Shown here: positions 7,597-15,066 of the stretch, piece after piece | How positions within the stretch are numbered: position 1 is the stretch's first letter | Layout: each line of letters begins with the position of its first letter | Origin: Rhizobacter terrae | GTDB lineage: Bacteria > Pseudomonadota > Gammaproteobacteria > Burkholderiales > Burkholderiaceae_C | Assembly (NCBI RefSeq): GCF_003852895.1 | Contig: NZ_QUSW01000002.1 | Coordinates: 620,001 to 684,000, forward strand | DNA: 64,000 nt | Reading direction: 5' to 3' | Made by a program: the position numbers and the translations under genes | The notes under the pieces: generated by a model | Told to the model about the DNA's origin: nothing | Seen by the model: the letters and a program-made list of their open reading frames with translations, nothing else | The model's database searches: none

Positions 7597-8202
7597 ATGG
7601 GCATGAAGACCGCTCTCGCTGCGTCCGCCATCGCTCTGCTCAGCAGTGCCGCGTCGGCGCAAATTTCGTTCACCACCACGGGCAGCGTGAGCTTCACGCA
7701 GCTGTTCAACCCGGACGGCGGCGTGTTCGCATCGGGCGCCTACACCTCCGGCGACACGGGGTATTTCACGGCAGATACCGATGGCCGCTTCTCGCTGACC
7801 TACCTGGGCCAGGAGTCGACCTATGACGACGGCGTGCGCATCGTCTCCAACGGCATGGCGCTGCATGAGAGCGATGCGATCGGCACGAGCATCGTCGGCG
7901 ACATGACCACCGGCGGGATGCTGGACTTCACGTTCTTCGCCTCGGGCGGCGACGACGTGGCCAACGGCGTGGTGACGACGGGGCACTCCACCTTCGCGGT
8001 GCTGGGCCGCAACGTCACGACCTCCGCCGGCACCTTCGCCTACATCGTGGGCTACAACGACAGCTACCGCCACGACGACTGGGACGACTTCGTGATCGGC
8101 ATCAACCCGATGGCGCCGGTGCCCGAGCCCTCCAGCTACGCGCTGCTGCTGGCCGGACTGGGCGTGATCGGCTTCGCCGCGCGCCGCCGCCTGGGCCGCT
8201 GA
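7597..8202 (+). CDS. PEP-CTERM sorting domain protein
   Basis: A 201-residue secreted protein. Residues 1-21 are a signal peptide (ending SSAASA). The C-terminus has the complete PEP-CTERM sorting signal: VPEPSS (PEP at 176-178), a hydrophobic helix (ALLLAGLGVIGFAA) and a basic tail RRRLGR. It should be cut and transferred by an exosortase/EpsH-type transpeptidase, linking the protein to surface polysaccharide. The mature part is beta-rich with many Gly, Thr, Ser and Asp and no known catalytic motif. AGAGGAG precedes the ATG at 7597. The exosortase is not in this window. Confidence 0.92.
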   Translation: MGMKTALAASAIALLSSAASAQISFTTTGSVSFTQLFNPDGGVFASGAYTSGDTGYFTADTDGRFSLTYLGQESTYDDGVRIVSNGMALHESDAIGTSIVGDMTTGGMLDFTFFASGGDDVANGVVTTGHSTFAVLGRNVTTSAGTFAYIVGYNDSYRHDDWDDFVIGINPMAPVPEPSSYALLLAGLGVIGFAARRRLGR

Positions 8203-8228
8203 ACCAAGCACACCGAGGAGGCCTCGCT

Positions 8229-8250
8229 CCAGCCCATCCGTTCGGGCTGG
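8229..8250. terminator. Hairpin between convergent genes, possible bidirectional terminator
   Basis: A perfect 7-bp inverted repeat, CCAGCCC (8229-8235) and GGGCTGG (8244-8250), with an 8-base loop. It lies in the 52-bp gap between the ends of the convergent PEP-CTERM gene and the hybrid kinase gene, where a terminator is expected. There is no clear T-run on either side, so the mechanism is uncertain. Confidence 0.4.
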
Positions 8251-8254
8251 CTCG

Positions 8255-10192
8255 TCAGGTCCACTCGATGCGCAGTTCCCGCCCCAGCACGGCCAGCATC
8301 TCGTCGCGCACGATGGGCTTGGCCACGAAGGCGTTGGCCCCGGCCGCGATGCACTCGCTGGCATCGGTGTTCGACGCATTGGCCGAGATCGCGATGATGG
8401 GCACGCCACCAAAGCCCGGCAGCTCGCGGATGCGCCGCGTGGCGGCAATGCCGTCCATCTGCGGCATGGCGATGTCGGTGACGATCGCATCGGGCCGCGA
8501 ACGGCTCACCTCCTGCACCAGTTCCGCGCCGTCGCGGGCCTCGCGCACCTCGAAGCCGAGCATGCCCAGCATGTCCACCAGCATCGCACGGTTGCCTGCC
8601 ACGTCGTCGGCCACCACCACCGTCTTGCGCGGTCCGGCATAGCCCGACACCATCGGACTCATCGGCCTGGCCGCGGGGGCTTCCTCCAGCACCGACACCG
8701 GCAGGTCGAACCAGAAGCGGCTCCCCTTGCCCGGCGTGCTGCGCACGTGCACGTCGGTGTCCATCATGCGCAGCAACTGCCGCACGATGGCCAGCCCCAG
8801 CCCGGTGCCGCCGAAGCGCCGGTGCGCCTCGCCCACTTGGTGGAAGGGCTCGAAGATGCGCTCCTGCTCGTCGGCCGCGATGCCCACGCCGCTGTCGCGC
8901 ACCTCGAAGCGCAGCACCGCGCGCACGCCGGCATCGGGCAGGCGCTGCACCGCGAGCGTCACCTCGCCCTGGTCGGTGAACTTCACCGCATTGCCCAGCA
9001 GGTTCAACAGCACCTGGCGCAGGCGCTTTTCGTCGGCCTGGATCTTGGCCGGCATGAGTGCCGCGCGCTGCAGCGTGAAAGCCACCGCCTTCTCGTCGGC
9101 CTTCACGCGGATGATGTCGGCGATGCCGCGCAGGAACACCTCCAGGTCGAGCGGCTGCATCTGCAGGTCCACCGCGCCCGCCTCGATCTTGGACAGGTCC
9201 AGGATGTCGATGATCAGCGTCAGCAGGTGCTCGCCGCTGGTCTGGATGGTGTCCAGCCCGATCATGCGGCGGTCCTCGGTGATGTTGCGGTTCATCTTGA
9301 GGATCTGCGCATAGCCCAGGATGGCGTTCAGCGGTGTGCGCAGCTCGTGGCTCATGCGCGCGAGGAAGTTGCTCTTGGCCTGGTTGGCCACCTCGGCGCG
9401 TTCCTTGGCCACCTGCAGCTCGGCGGTGCGGCTGGCCACCAGCTCCTCCAGGTGGTCGCGGTGGGCCTTGAGCGCCGCCTCGGCATCGGCGCGGCGCGCC
9501 AGCTCGGCGGCCAGCCGCTGGCGCATGGCGCTGAAGGCCTGGGCCAGGTCATCCAGCTCGTCGGGGCGGTGCCTCGGGCCGCGGTCCAGCGTCAGCTCAT
9601 GGCCGTCGAGCTTTTCCACGCTCAGCTCGCCGGCATGCTGGGCGAGGCGTTCCAGGTGGCTCGTGACCCAGCGGGTGACGATGAACAAGATGAACATCGC
9701 GATCAGCAAGGTCTTCAGGCCCTGCGTCGCGAGGATGACCATGGTGCGGTCCACCAGCCGCTCGTACACGCCGCCCAGACCCACCTTGACGGTGAGCGTG
9801 CCCAGCTGCGACTTGGAGGCGTTGGGCGCCACCAGCGTGTACTGCCTCTCGAGGAAGCGGCCCTTGGGCGTCTCGCCGGCCCACACATGCTCGCCGGCCA
9901 GCCCCGACACCTCGGCATGCTGCACGTCGCGCATCTTCAGGATGCCGTCCAGCTGCAGGCGGATCTGGTTGGTGTCGAAGGACCACAGGCTGCTGGCCAG
10001 GCTGGCGCGGTAGGAGCGATCGATCTGCTCGAACTCGGCGTCGATCTCGCCCAGGTCGCGCGAGTAGTCGAGGTACAGCTGGATGCCCGTGGCGAAAAGC
10101 GCCAGCACCGTGCTGGCCAGCACGATGGCCCCCAGCAGGCGCGGGGCCAGCCGGCGGCCGCGTCGCGGCGTGGTGGGCGCAGCGGGGGTCAT
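8255..10192 (-). CDS. Membrane-bound hybrid sensor histidine kinase/response regulator
   Basis: 645 residues. Domain order: transmembrane helix about 19-40, periplasmic sensor region about 41-155, second helix about 159-176, HAMP-like linker and coiled coil to about 270, HisKA with the phospho-acceptor histidine at 282 ([10 protein letters not shown]), HATPase with N box ([13 protein letters not shown]) and G boxes ([16 protein letters not shown]), then a C-terminal receiver domain with Asp573 ([11 protein letters not shown]). The signal is unknown. The receiver ([12 protein letters not shown], preceded by SGYAGPRK) closely resembles that of the kinase at 37401, suggesting paralogy. A small gene ends 12 bases upstream on the same strand. 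Confidence 0.93.
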   Translation of the reverse strand: MTPAAPTTPRRGRRLAPRLLGAIVLASTVLALFATGIQLYLDYSRDLGEIDAEFEQIDRSYRASLASSLWSFDTNQIRLQLDGILKMRDVQHAEVSGLAGEHVWAGETPKGRFLERQYTLVAPNASKSQLGTLTVKVGLGGVYERLVDRTMVILATQGLKTLLIAMFILFIVTRWVTSHLERLAQHAGELSVEKLDGHELTLDRGPRHRPDELDDLAQAFSAMRQRLAAELARRADAEAALKAHRDHLEELVASRTAELQVAKERAEVANQAKSNFLARMSHELRTPLNAILGYAQILKMNRNITEDRRMIGLDTIQTSGEHLLTLIIDILDLSKIEAGAVDLQMQPLDLEVFLRGIADIIRVKADEKAVAFTLQRAALMPAKIQADEKRLRQVLLNLLGNAVKFTDQGEVTLAVQRLPDAGVRAVLRFEVRDSGVGIAADEQERIFEPFHQVGEAHRRFGGTGLGLAIVRQLLRMMDTDVHVRSTPGKGSRFWFDLPVSVLEEAPAARPMSPMVSGYAGPRKTVVVADDVAGNRAMLVDMLGMLGFEVREARDGAELVQEVSRSRPDAIVTDIAMPQMDGIAATRRIRELPGFGGVPIIAISANASNTDASECIAAGANAFVAKPIVRDEMLAVLGRELRIEWT

Positions 10193-10204
10193 CGCAAGAC
10201 GCCG

Positions 10205-10432
10205 TCAGCGCTGGCTGCGCGCCTTCTTCTTGTCGAATTCGGCAAGCTGCTGCTTGAGCAACAGGAAGAGCACGCGTGCGTCGGCTTCGCTCATCGACAG
10301 CCGCGTCGATGGCTCACGTCCGTCAGAGCTGGGTTTCTGGGGGATGACAAGCGCGTCGATCAGGGCTTCGACCAGGCCGTGGCCGGTGGTCATCGCCTTC
10401 ACGCGCTGAATTTCGATCTGGAACGTCTTCAA
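10205..10432 (-). CDS. Small conserved hypothetical protein upstream of hybrid kinase
   Basis: A 75-residue protein with an N-terminal hydrophobic/charged segment (KTFQIEIQRVKAM) and a helical basic C-terminus (EADARVLFLLLKQQLAEFDK then KKARSQR). I favour the TTG at 10430-10432 as start because GGAGG lies about 5 bases upstream and no ATG with a comparable site exists. A TTG eight codons earlier is the alternative. It ends 12 bases before the hybrid kinase gene, so the two are probably cotranscribed. Similar short proteins seem common in Comamonadaceae; function unknown. Confidence 0.5.
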   Translation of the reverse strand: MKTFQIEIQRVKAMTTGHGLVEALIDALVIPQKPSSDGREPSTRLSMSEADARVLFLLLKQQLAEFDKKKARSQR

Positions 10433-10528
10433 AAGGCCTCCGCGGGGGGCGCGCAAAGCCTGAAGGCTAACCCAGGTCGACCGCTTCGGGGCGCTTGGAC
10501 GGCGCCACAGCGGATGCAGGGAAAGCGA

Positions 10529-10741
10529 TCAGTGCAGGCGCGTGGCCAGCACGGCAGGCATGTGCACCTCGCGGCCGATCACGGCGCGGGCGTACAGGTA
10601 GTTCTGGCGGGCACGGTCGCTCAGGGCGTCCATGTCGACGTGGCCCTGCGCGTCGCAGGGGAAGGCGAAACCGCGGCCCTCGTCGAAGAGGGACTGGAAA
10701 CGCAGCTCGTAAGCTGCCTGGCCTTGGGTCGAAGCGTTCAT
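10529..10741 (-). CDS. Small conserved hypothetical protein
   Basis: A 70-residue protein with the pattern YELRFQSLFDEGRGFAFPCD, then GHVDMDALSDRARQNYLYAR and an alanine/valine-rich end. Such short proteins recur in Comamonadaceae without a known function. AAGGAG sits 7 bases before the ATG at 10741. The predicted fold is an N-terminal strand pair followed by one helix, and it has a single cysteine. It is the first of three leftward genes (10741, 10432, 10192), separated by 96 and 12 bases. Confidence 0.6.
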   Translation of the reverse strand: MNASTQGQAAYELRFQSLFDEGRGFAFPCDAQGHVDMDALSDRARQNYLYARAVIGREVHMPAVLATRLH

Positions 10742-10835
10742 GGCAATCTCCTTCGAAACCTTGAACATCCTGGTGTCAACTTTAGGCACCGCCGCCCTCC
10801 CGGGAAATGGGCCGGCGCCGATGCTGTCTGCCGGG

Positions 10836-10873
10836 TCTTGTCCATACCTCTTGTACGAAAAACACTGACAAGA
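10836..10873. repeat. Inverted repeat in divergent promoter region
   Basis: TCTTGTC (10836-10842) and GACAAGA (10867-10873) form a perfect 7-bp inverted repeat separated by 24 bases. It lies in the 171-bp gap between the leftward small gene and the rightward DUF1415 gene. It could be a regulator site, but chance cannot be excluded. I see no clear sigma-70 promoter pair in the gap. Confidence 0.25.
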
Positions 10874-10912
10874 TTCGGACGGCGCCTCCCTAGCTCGTCG
10901 GACAATGCCCAC

Positions 10913-11491
10913 ATGCAGCCCCCCCAGATCCAAGCCTCGCAAGCCCTGCTGGAGACCCGTGCCTGGGTCGACCGGGCCGTCATCGGCCTGAACCTGTGCC
11001 CCTTTGCCAAGGCGGTGCAGGTCAAGGGTCAAGTGAGATACGTGGTGAGCGAGGCGTCGGACGCGAAGACCCTGCTGTCGGAGTTGGTGGCCGAGATGCA
11101 GCGGCTCGTCGCGGCGCCGGCGGCCGAAGTGGACACGACCTTGCTCATCCACCCCTGGGTGCTGCAGGACTTCCACGACTACAACGACTTCCTGGACATC
11201 GCCGACGGCGCACTGGAGGAACTCGGACTGGACGGCGTGCTGCAGGTGGCGAGCTTCCACCCCGACTACCAGTTCGAAGGCACGGACGTGGGCGACGTGA
11301 CGAACGCCACGAACCAGTCGCCCTACCCGACGCTGCATTTGCTGCGCGAAGACAGCGTGGACCGTGCCGTGGACGCCTTCGCCGAGCCCGAAGCCATCTT
11401 CGAGGCCAACATGCGCACCCTGGAGGACCTGGGCGAGGAAGGCTGGGCGGCCTTGCGGGCCCAGTGCAGGAAGGACGCCGGGCTGCCCTGA
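10913..11491 (+). CDS. DUF1415 family protein
   Basis: A 192-residue cytosolic protein of the DUF1415 family. The signature is clear: ETRAWVDRAVIGLNLCPFAK near the start, LLIHPWVLQDFHDYNDFLDI in the middle, then VASFHPDYQFEGTD and NQSPYPTLHLLREDSVDRAV. The conserved Cys, His, Asp and Tyr positions suggest an enzyme or metal site, but no activity is established. The ATG at 10913 was chosen as the first in-frame ATG giving the family N-terminus; no strong ribosome-binding site is visible. Its stop codon lies inside a hairpin shared with the convergent gene. Confidence 0.85.
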   Translation: MQPPQIQASQALLETRAWVDRAVIGLNLCPFAKAVQVKGQVRYVVSEASDAKTLLSELVAEMQRLVAAPAAEVDTTLLIHPWVLQDFHDYNDFLDIADGALEELGLDGVLQVASFHPDYQFEGTDVGDVTNATNQSPYPTLHLLREDSVDRAVDAFAEPEAIFEANMRTLEDLGEEGWAALRAQCRKDAGLP

Positions 11492-11504
11492 ATCCGTTCA
11501 GGGC
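11485..11504. terminator. Perfect hairpin containing both convergent stop codons
   Basis: GCCCTGAA (11485-11492) and TTCAGGGC (11497-11504) form a perfect 8-bp stem with the 4-base loop TCCG. The stop codon of the rightward DUF1415 gene (11489-11491) and that of the leftward binding-protein gene (11498-11500) are both inside the stem. No T-run follows on either strand. A bidirectional terminator or 3'-end protecting structure is the natural reading. Confidence 0.5.
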
Positions 11505-12223
11505 CGGTGCAGTTCCTCGACGACGATTCGCGACAGCGCCCCGCTCTTCTTCAGCCGCAACAGCGCCGCGTTGAAGCGCTCCAGGAAGCCCTGCTTGTTC
11601 GCGGCCTTGTTGAACGCCAGGTAGGTCGGGTTCTCCGCCAGCGACCCTGCGAGCTGCACGTTGCGGTGCTGGCGCAGCTGCGGCTCGGCCGCCTCCACGA
11701 TGGCCAGCACCACGTCCAGCCGGCCGGCGGCCAGCTTGGCGAAGTTCTGCGTGTCGCTGTTGACCTCCTCGACCTCCATCGCCCCGGCCTTGCGGGCCTC
11801 GTCGAAGTCGTCGCCGTAGCTCCAGCCGCGGATCACGCCCACGCGCTTGCCCTTGAGGTTGGCCACGCCGGCATAGCGGGTGGTGTCGCCCTGCACGGCA
11901 TAGATGCTGACCCGCTCCACGAACATCGGCTCGCTGTAGTCGAAACGCTTGAGACGCTCGGAATTCTTGTAGATGCCGCCCACGCCGGCCGTGCCGGCAT
12001 CGATCTCCGACAGCGCACGTCGCCAGGGCTTGGGCTCGATGCTCACCGCCTCCTTCATCTCGCGGAAGACGGCCCGCATGAGCGCCGGGTACACGCCTGC
12101 CGCCTGTCCTTCGCGCGAGAACATGAAGGGCGGATTGGCGTCGTCCACGTTCACCAGTTGCGCCTGCGCCGCGGCCCCGTTCACCAGCCCGAGGGCCAAG
12201 GCCAGCGCCGCGATGAATTTCAT
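11498..12223 (-). CDS. Periplasmic amino-acid-type solute-binding protein (SBP_bac_3)
   Basis: 241 residues. A signal peptide (1-22, MKFIAALALALGL, ending AAAQA) is followed by a family-3 solute-binding fold: VNVDDANPPFMF at the first strand, the KPWRRALSEIDAGTAGVGGI segment, and LKGKRVGVIRGWSYGDDFDE with LAAGRLDVVLAIVEAA in the second lobe. No transporter gene is adjacent, so it may be an orphan receptor-like binding protein rather than part of an ABC importer. It lies 58 bases after the diguanylate cyclase gene on the same strand. An ATG three codons earlier (12232) is also possible. Confidence 0.85.
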   Translation of the reverse strand: MKFIAALALALGLVNGAAAQAQLVNVDDANPPFMFSREGQAAGVYPALMRAVFREMKEAVSIEPKPWRRALSEIDAGTAGVGGIYKNSERLKRFDYSEPMFVERVSIYAVQGDTTRYAGVANLKGKRVGVIRGWSYGDDFDEARKAGAMEVEEVNSDTQNFAKLAAGRLDVVLAIVEAAEPQLRQHRNVQLAGSLAENPTYLAFNKAANKQGFLERFNAALLRLKKSGALSRIVVEELHRP

Positions 12224-12281
12224 TCCGTGCATCGGGATCAGCCTGCCACAAGCCGCCTCAGGGCGCCAGCGCCGACAGGCC

Positions 12282-13607
12282 TCACGCCGCATCCTGGTCA
12301 CGCCCCCGCCCATGCACCAGGTGCAGCTCCACGCGATCGCGGCCCATCTGCTTGGCGCGGTACATCGCGCCATCTGCGCGGCGGATGCTCTCGCCCAGGT
12401 CCTCGCCCGCACGCGCCTCGGACACGCCGAAGCTGCTGGTCACGCGCAGGCCATGCGGCCAGTCGCGCACCGAGACGGCCCTACGCAGCCGCTCGGCCAT
12501 GGCCTGCGCCTGGCTGGGCTCAGTGCCCGGGCAGAGGATGATGAACTCCTCGCCGCCCCAGCGCGCGAACAGGTCGTCGCGCTGGATGTCGCCCTGGACC
12601 ATCTCGGCCACGCCGCGCAGCACCTCGTCACCCACGCCATGGCCGTGCCCGTCATTGATGCGCTTGAAGTGGTCAATGTCCATGAAGACGATGGACAGGG
12701 GGAAGAGCTTCTTGTCGCCCTTGGCCGACAGCCGCAGCAGTTCCTCGCCCAGGCCATGGCGGTTGAGCACGCCGGTGAGCGGGTCGCGGTGGGCCATGTG
12801 CTGCAGGCTTTGCTTCTCCAGCTGCAGCGCCTCGTTCAGCCGCTGCAGCGACAGCCGGCTGCGGTGCGTGGCCAGAAGCTTGCGGCGCGTGGACACGCTG
12901 TAGCCGAAGAGGTAGGCGATGAGGCCCAGCATCCACAGGCCGATCACGATCAGCCGGAAGGTGGCCGGCGCAATCAGCTTGCCGCGGAACTCGATGCGCT
13001 CCACCCAGATGCGATGCGCGCCGGGCACCACCTTGCCGCCGGTGGACACCTGCAGCGCCACGACGTTGTCGAACTCCAGCCCGGCGTTCTGCACCGAGAT
13101 GTTGTGCTCGTTGCTCCACCACGAGGCGACCGTGAACTGCGACAGCTTCACCGTCAGCGTCTTGTCGCGGCCGGGGTCGTAGAAGATCTCCTGCACCTTG
13201 GCCGACTCGTACTCCTTCTGGCTGGAGTACTTCGGGTTGTAGTTGAGCAGGAACACGCGCACCTGCTGCTGCGGTTCTGGCCCCTCGTAGGCCACCTTCA
13301 GCGTCATGGTGTCGTAGCCCGACAAGTCCATGCCGTAGGGCGCCCGGCCGAGCTCGAAGGCCGTCGCGCAGTACGGCCACTCGTAGCCGGGGTTGATGGT
13401 GCAGTCCATCACGAAGCGGCCGTTCTCGGTCTTGACCGCGGCCACGCTCTTGCCGCCCGAGCTGCGGTCGTCGACGGTGTTGACCGGCAGCCTGGAAGCG
13501 GCGTCGACCACGAAGCTCTTCTCCATGGCGAACTGGTTCCACGCCAGGGCGAGCGCGGTCAGGACGATCAATGCGCCGAGCCAACGATTGAGGGACTTGA
13601 TGTTCAT
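12282..13607 (-). CDS. Membrane-bound diguanylate cyclase (GGDEF)
   Basis: 441 residues. Transmembrane helix about 8-25, a periplasmic region about 30-212 that looks beta-rich and like a carbohydrate-binding (galactose-binding-like) fold, a second helix about 216-236, a coiled coil, then a GGDEF domain (RDPLTGVLNRHGL, MDIDHFKRINDGHGHGVGDE). The active-site motif is GGEEF at 351-355, so it should make c-di-GMP. No inhibitory RxxD site is seen before the motif. A periplasmic sensor is implied. The solute-binding protein gene follows 58 bases downstream, suggesting a sensing pair. Start chosen at the ATG giving the first membrane helix. Confidence 0.93.
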   Translation of the reverse strand: MNIKSLNRWLGALIVLTALALAWNQFAMEKSFVVDAASRLPVNTVDDRSSGGKSVAAVKTENGRFVMDCTINPGYEWPYCATAFELGRAPYGMDLSGYDTMTLKVAYEGPEPQQQVRVFLLNYNPKYSSQKEYESAKVQEIFYDPGRDKTLTVKLSQFTVASWWSNEHNISVQNAGLEFDNVVALQVSTGGKVVPGAHRIWVERIEFRGKLIAPATFRLIVIGLWMLGLIAYLFGYSVSTRRKLLATHRSRLSLQRLNEALQLEKQSLQHMAHRDPLTGVLNRHGLGEELLRLSAKGDKKLFPLSIVFMDIDHFKRINDGHGHGVGDEVLRGVAEMVQGDIQRDDLFARWGGEEFIILCPGTEPSQAQAMAERLRRAVSVRDWPHGLRVTSSFGVSEARAGEDLGESIRRADGAMYRAKQMGRDRVELHLVHGRGRDQDAA

Positions 13608-13801
13608 CGAAAAGCCGCCTTCGCATTCGCGCAGGCGATACGCCATGACCCGGGTTCGGGGCACGCCTCGGACTTCGGCCAGTTTGCGGCAAAGGTGAAG
13701 CCGCCCGCCCCCGGGGCATTCCCCCATGCGTGGCATCCGTCACGCGGTGAGCCCGATGAAAGTGTTTCAGTGCAGTGCCTCATCCGCCTGATGGCCCCGG
13801 C

Positions 13802-13831
13802 TTGACATGCAGGTATTTACCTGCCTATTAT
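13802..13831 (+). promoter_or_regulatory. Sigma-70 promoter with palindromic operator in the spacer (ArsR operon)
   Basis: TTGACA at 13802-13807 (perfect -35) and TATTAT at 13826-13831 (-10), 18 bases apart. The spacer holds a perfect palindrome, GCAGGTA-TT-TACCTGC (13809-13824). The start point would fall near 13838, about 17 bases before the ArsR-type gene. ArsR-family repressors commonly bind such dyads over their own promoter, so autorepression is likely. The sequence features are direct observation; the identity of the binding protein is inferred. Confidence 0.75.
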
Positions 13832-13854
13832 TCGCTCACGCAACCACAAGACGA

Positions 13855-14169
13855 ATGGACGCAGACAAGGTTTTCAAGGCACTGGGCGACCCGACCCGCA
13901 GAAAGCTGCTCGACCTGCTGTGCGAGCGCAACGGCCAGACGCTGGGCGAGTTGTGCGAGCACCTGGACATGGCGCGGCAGTCGGCCACCCAGCACCTGGG
14001 CATCCTCGAAGACGCCAACCTGGTGAGCACGGTCAAGCGCGGCCGGGAGAAGCTGCACTTCATCAACCCGGTGCCGCTGCACGAGGTCTACGAGCGGTGG
14101 GTGCGCAAGTTCGAACGTCAGCGGCTCAGCCTGCTGCACGACCTGAAAAAGGAACTCGAAGGAGAGTGA
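13855..14169 (+). CDS. ArsR family transcriptional regulator
   Basis: 104 residues, a single winged helix-turn-helix domain: VFKALGDPTRRKLLDLLCER, LGELCEHLDMARQSATQHLG (recognition helix) and the wing VKRGREKLHFINPVPL. It lacks the ELCVCDL metal site of classic ArsR/SmtB sensors and belongs to the metal-free subgroup typically paired with SRPBCC proteins. The ATG at 13855 follows the promoter directly with a short leader. The stop overlaps the ribosome-binding region of the next gene (2-base gap), and the GFA gene follows, forming a three-gene operon controlled by the 13809-13824 palindrome. Confidence 0.92.
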   Translation: MDADKVFKALGDPTRRKLLDLLCERNGQTLGELCEHLDMARQSATQHLGILEDANLVSTVKRGREKLHFINPVPLHEVYERWVRKFERQRLSLLHDLKKELEGE

Positions 14170-14171
14170 CG

Positions 14172-14636
14172 ATGAGCAAAGAGAAGACGAGCTTCGTCTA
14201 CGTGACCTACATCCGCTCGACGCCGGACAAGGTGTTCGAGGCCATCATGAAGCCGGAGGTCGCGCGGCGCTACTGGGGGCACGAGAACCTGTCCGAGTGG
14301 AAGCCCGGGGCGACCTGGCAGCACGTGCGCGACAACGAGCAACGCACCGTCAACATCGTGGGCCAGGTGGTCGAGGTCTCGCCGCCGACGCGCCTGGTCA
14401 TCACCTGGGCCAGCCCCGCGCAGGCCGACGATCCGGCCGCCTACAGCCGCGTGCGTTTCGACGTCGAAACCTGTGCAGACATGGTGCGGCTCACCGTCAC
14501 CCACGACGAACTCGAAGCGGACAGCGCCATGGCCAAGGGCATCCAGCGCGGCTGGCCGATCGTTCTGTCCAGCCTGAAATCCCTGCTCGAAACCGGCCAG
14601 GGCATCGACGTCTTCGCCTGGCCCAAGGCCACTTGA
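14172..14636 (+). CDS. SRPBCC (AHSA1-like) domain protein
   Basis: 154 residues of the AHSA1-like START/SRPBCC family: TSFVYVTYIRSTPDKVFEAI opens the fold, ARRYWGHENLSEWKPGATW is the family core, and VRLTVTHDEL with GWPIVLSSLKSLLETG is the C-terminal helix lining a hydrophobic pocket. Its ligand is unknown; proteins of this type next to ArsR regulators are often implicated in stress or xenobiotic responses. AAGGAG (14158-14163) overlaps the end of the regulator gene, so translation is probably coupled. Third-gene GFA protein starts 13 bases downstream. Confidence 0.9.
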   Translation: MSKEKTSFVYVTYIRSTPDKVFEAIMKPEVARRYWGHENLSEWKPGATWQHVRDNEQRTVNIVGQVVEVSPPTRLVITWASPAQADDPAAYSRVRFDVETCADMVRLTVTHDELEADSAMAKGIQRGWPIVLSSLKSLLETGQGIDVFAWPKAT

Positions 14637-14649
14637 ACCAGGAGCCGCC

Positions 14650-15066
14650 ATGACCCAGCCCTATACCGGCGGATGTGCCTGCGGCGCGATCCGCTACGAG
14701 ACCAGGCACGCGCCCGTCTTCCAGAACCACTGCCAGTGCCGCGACTGCCAGAAGCGAAGCGGCACCGGCCATGGCTCCTGGCTGACCTTTCCCGCACAGG
14801 CCGAGATGGCGATCACCGGCGAGGCCACGCACTGGAACGTCGCGGGCGAAAGCGGCAACGTGAAGACCCACGCCTTCTGTCCGGTCTGCGGCACGGCGGT
14901 CTTCCTGCGCTTCGCCGCCATGCCCGACTTCATCGCCGTCCCCGCGGCCAGCCTGGACGAGCCAAGCCGCTTCACGCCGCAGGTGCTCACCTACAGCGTG
15001 CGCGGCCTGGCGTGGGATGCCATCGACCCGTCGTTGAAGGCTTTCGAGCGCATGCCCGCCGGCTAG
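14650..15066 (+). CDS. GFA family (CENP-V/Gfa-like) zinc-binding protein
   Basis: 138 residues of the glutathione-dependent formaldehyde-activating (GFA) family. Zinc ligands are visible: GGCACGAIRY (CxC), HCQCRDCQKRSG (CxCxxC) and FCPVCGTAVF (CxxC). The namesake Gfa of Paracoccus binds glutathione and formaldehyde, but most relatives have no shown activity, so the name should be read as a family label. AGGAG lies 5 bases before the ATG. Last gene of the ArsR-SRPBCC-GFA operon; its stop overlaps the stop region of the convergent dehydratase gene by four bases. Confidence 0.9.
   Translation: MTQPYTGGCACGAIRYETRHAPVFQNHCQCRDCQKRSGTGHGSWLTFPAQAEMAITGEATHWNVAGESGNVKTHAFCPVCGTAVFLRFAAMPDFIAVPAASLDEPSRFTPQVLTYSVRGLAWDAIDPSLKAFERMPAG

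Noticed and set aside
7216-8490. N-terminal extension of MinC
   Set aside because: The frame is open far upstream of 7215, but the added part has no MinC similarity and overlaps the PEP-CTERM gene on the other strand.
10774-10779. TTGACA on the minus strand before the small gene at 10741
   Set aside because: The expected -10 position falls on the ribosome-binding site and does not resemble TATAAT.
8747-11491. Very long plus-strand open frame opposite the hybrid kinase
   Set aside because: Its first 2.1 kb is antisense to clear kinase domains and reads as low-complexity His/Leu/Arg/Ala, typical of GC-rich shadow frames. Only the end (10913-11491) is a real gene.
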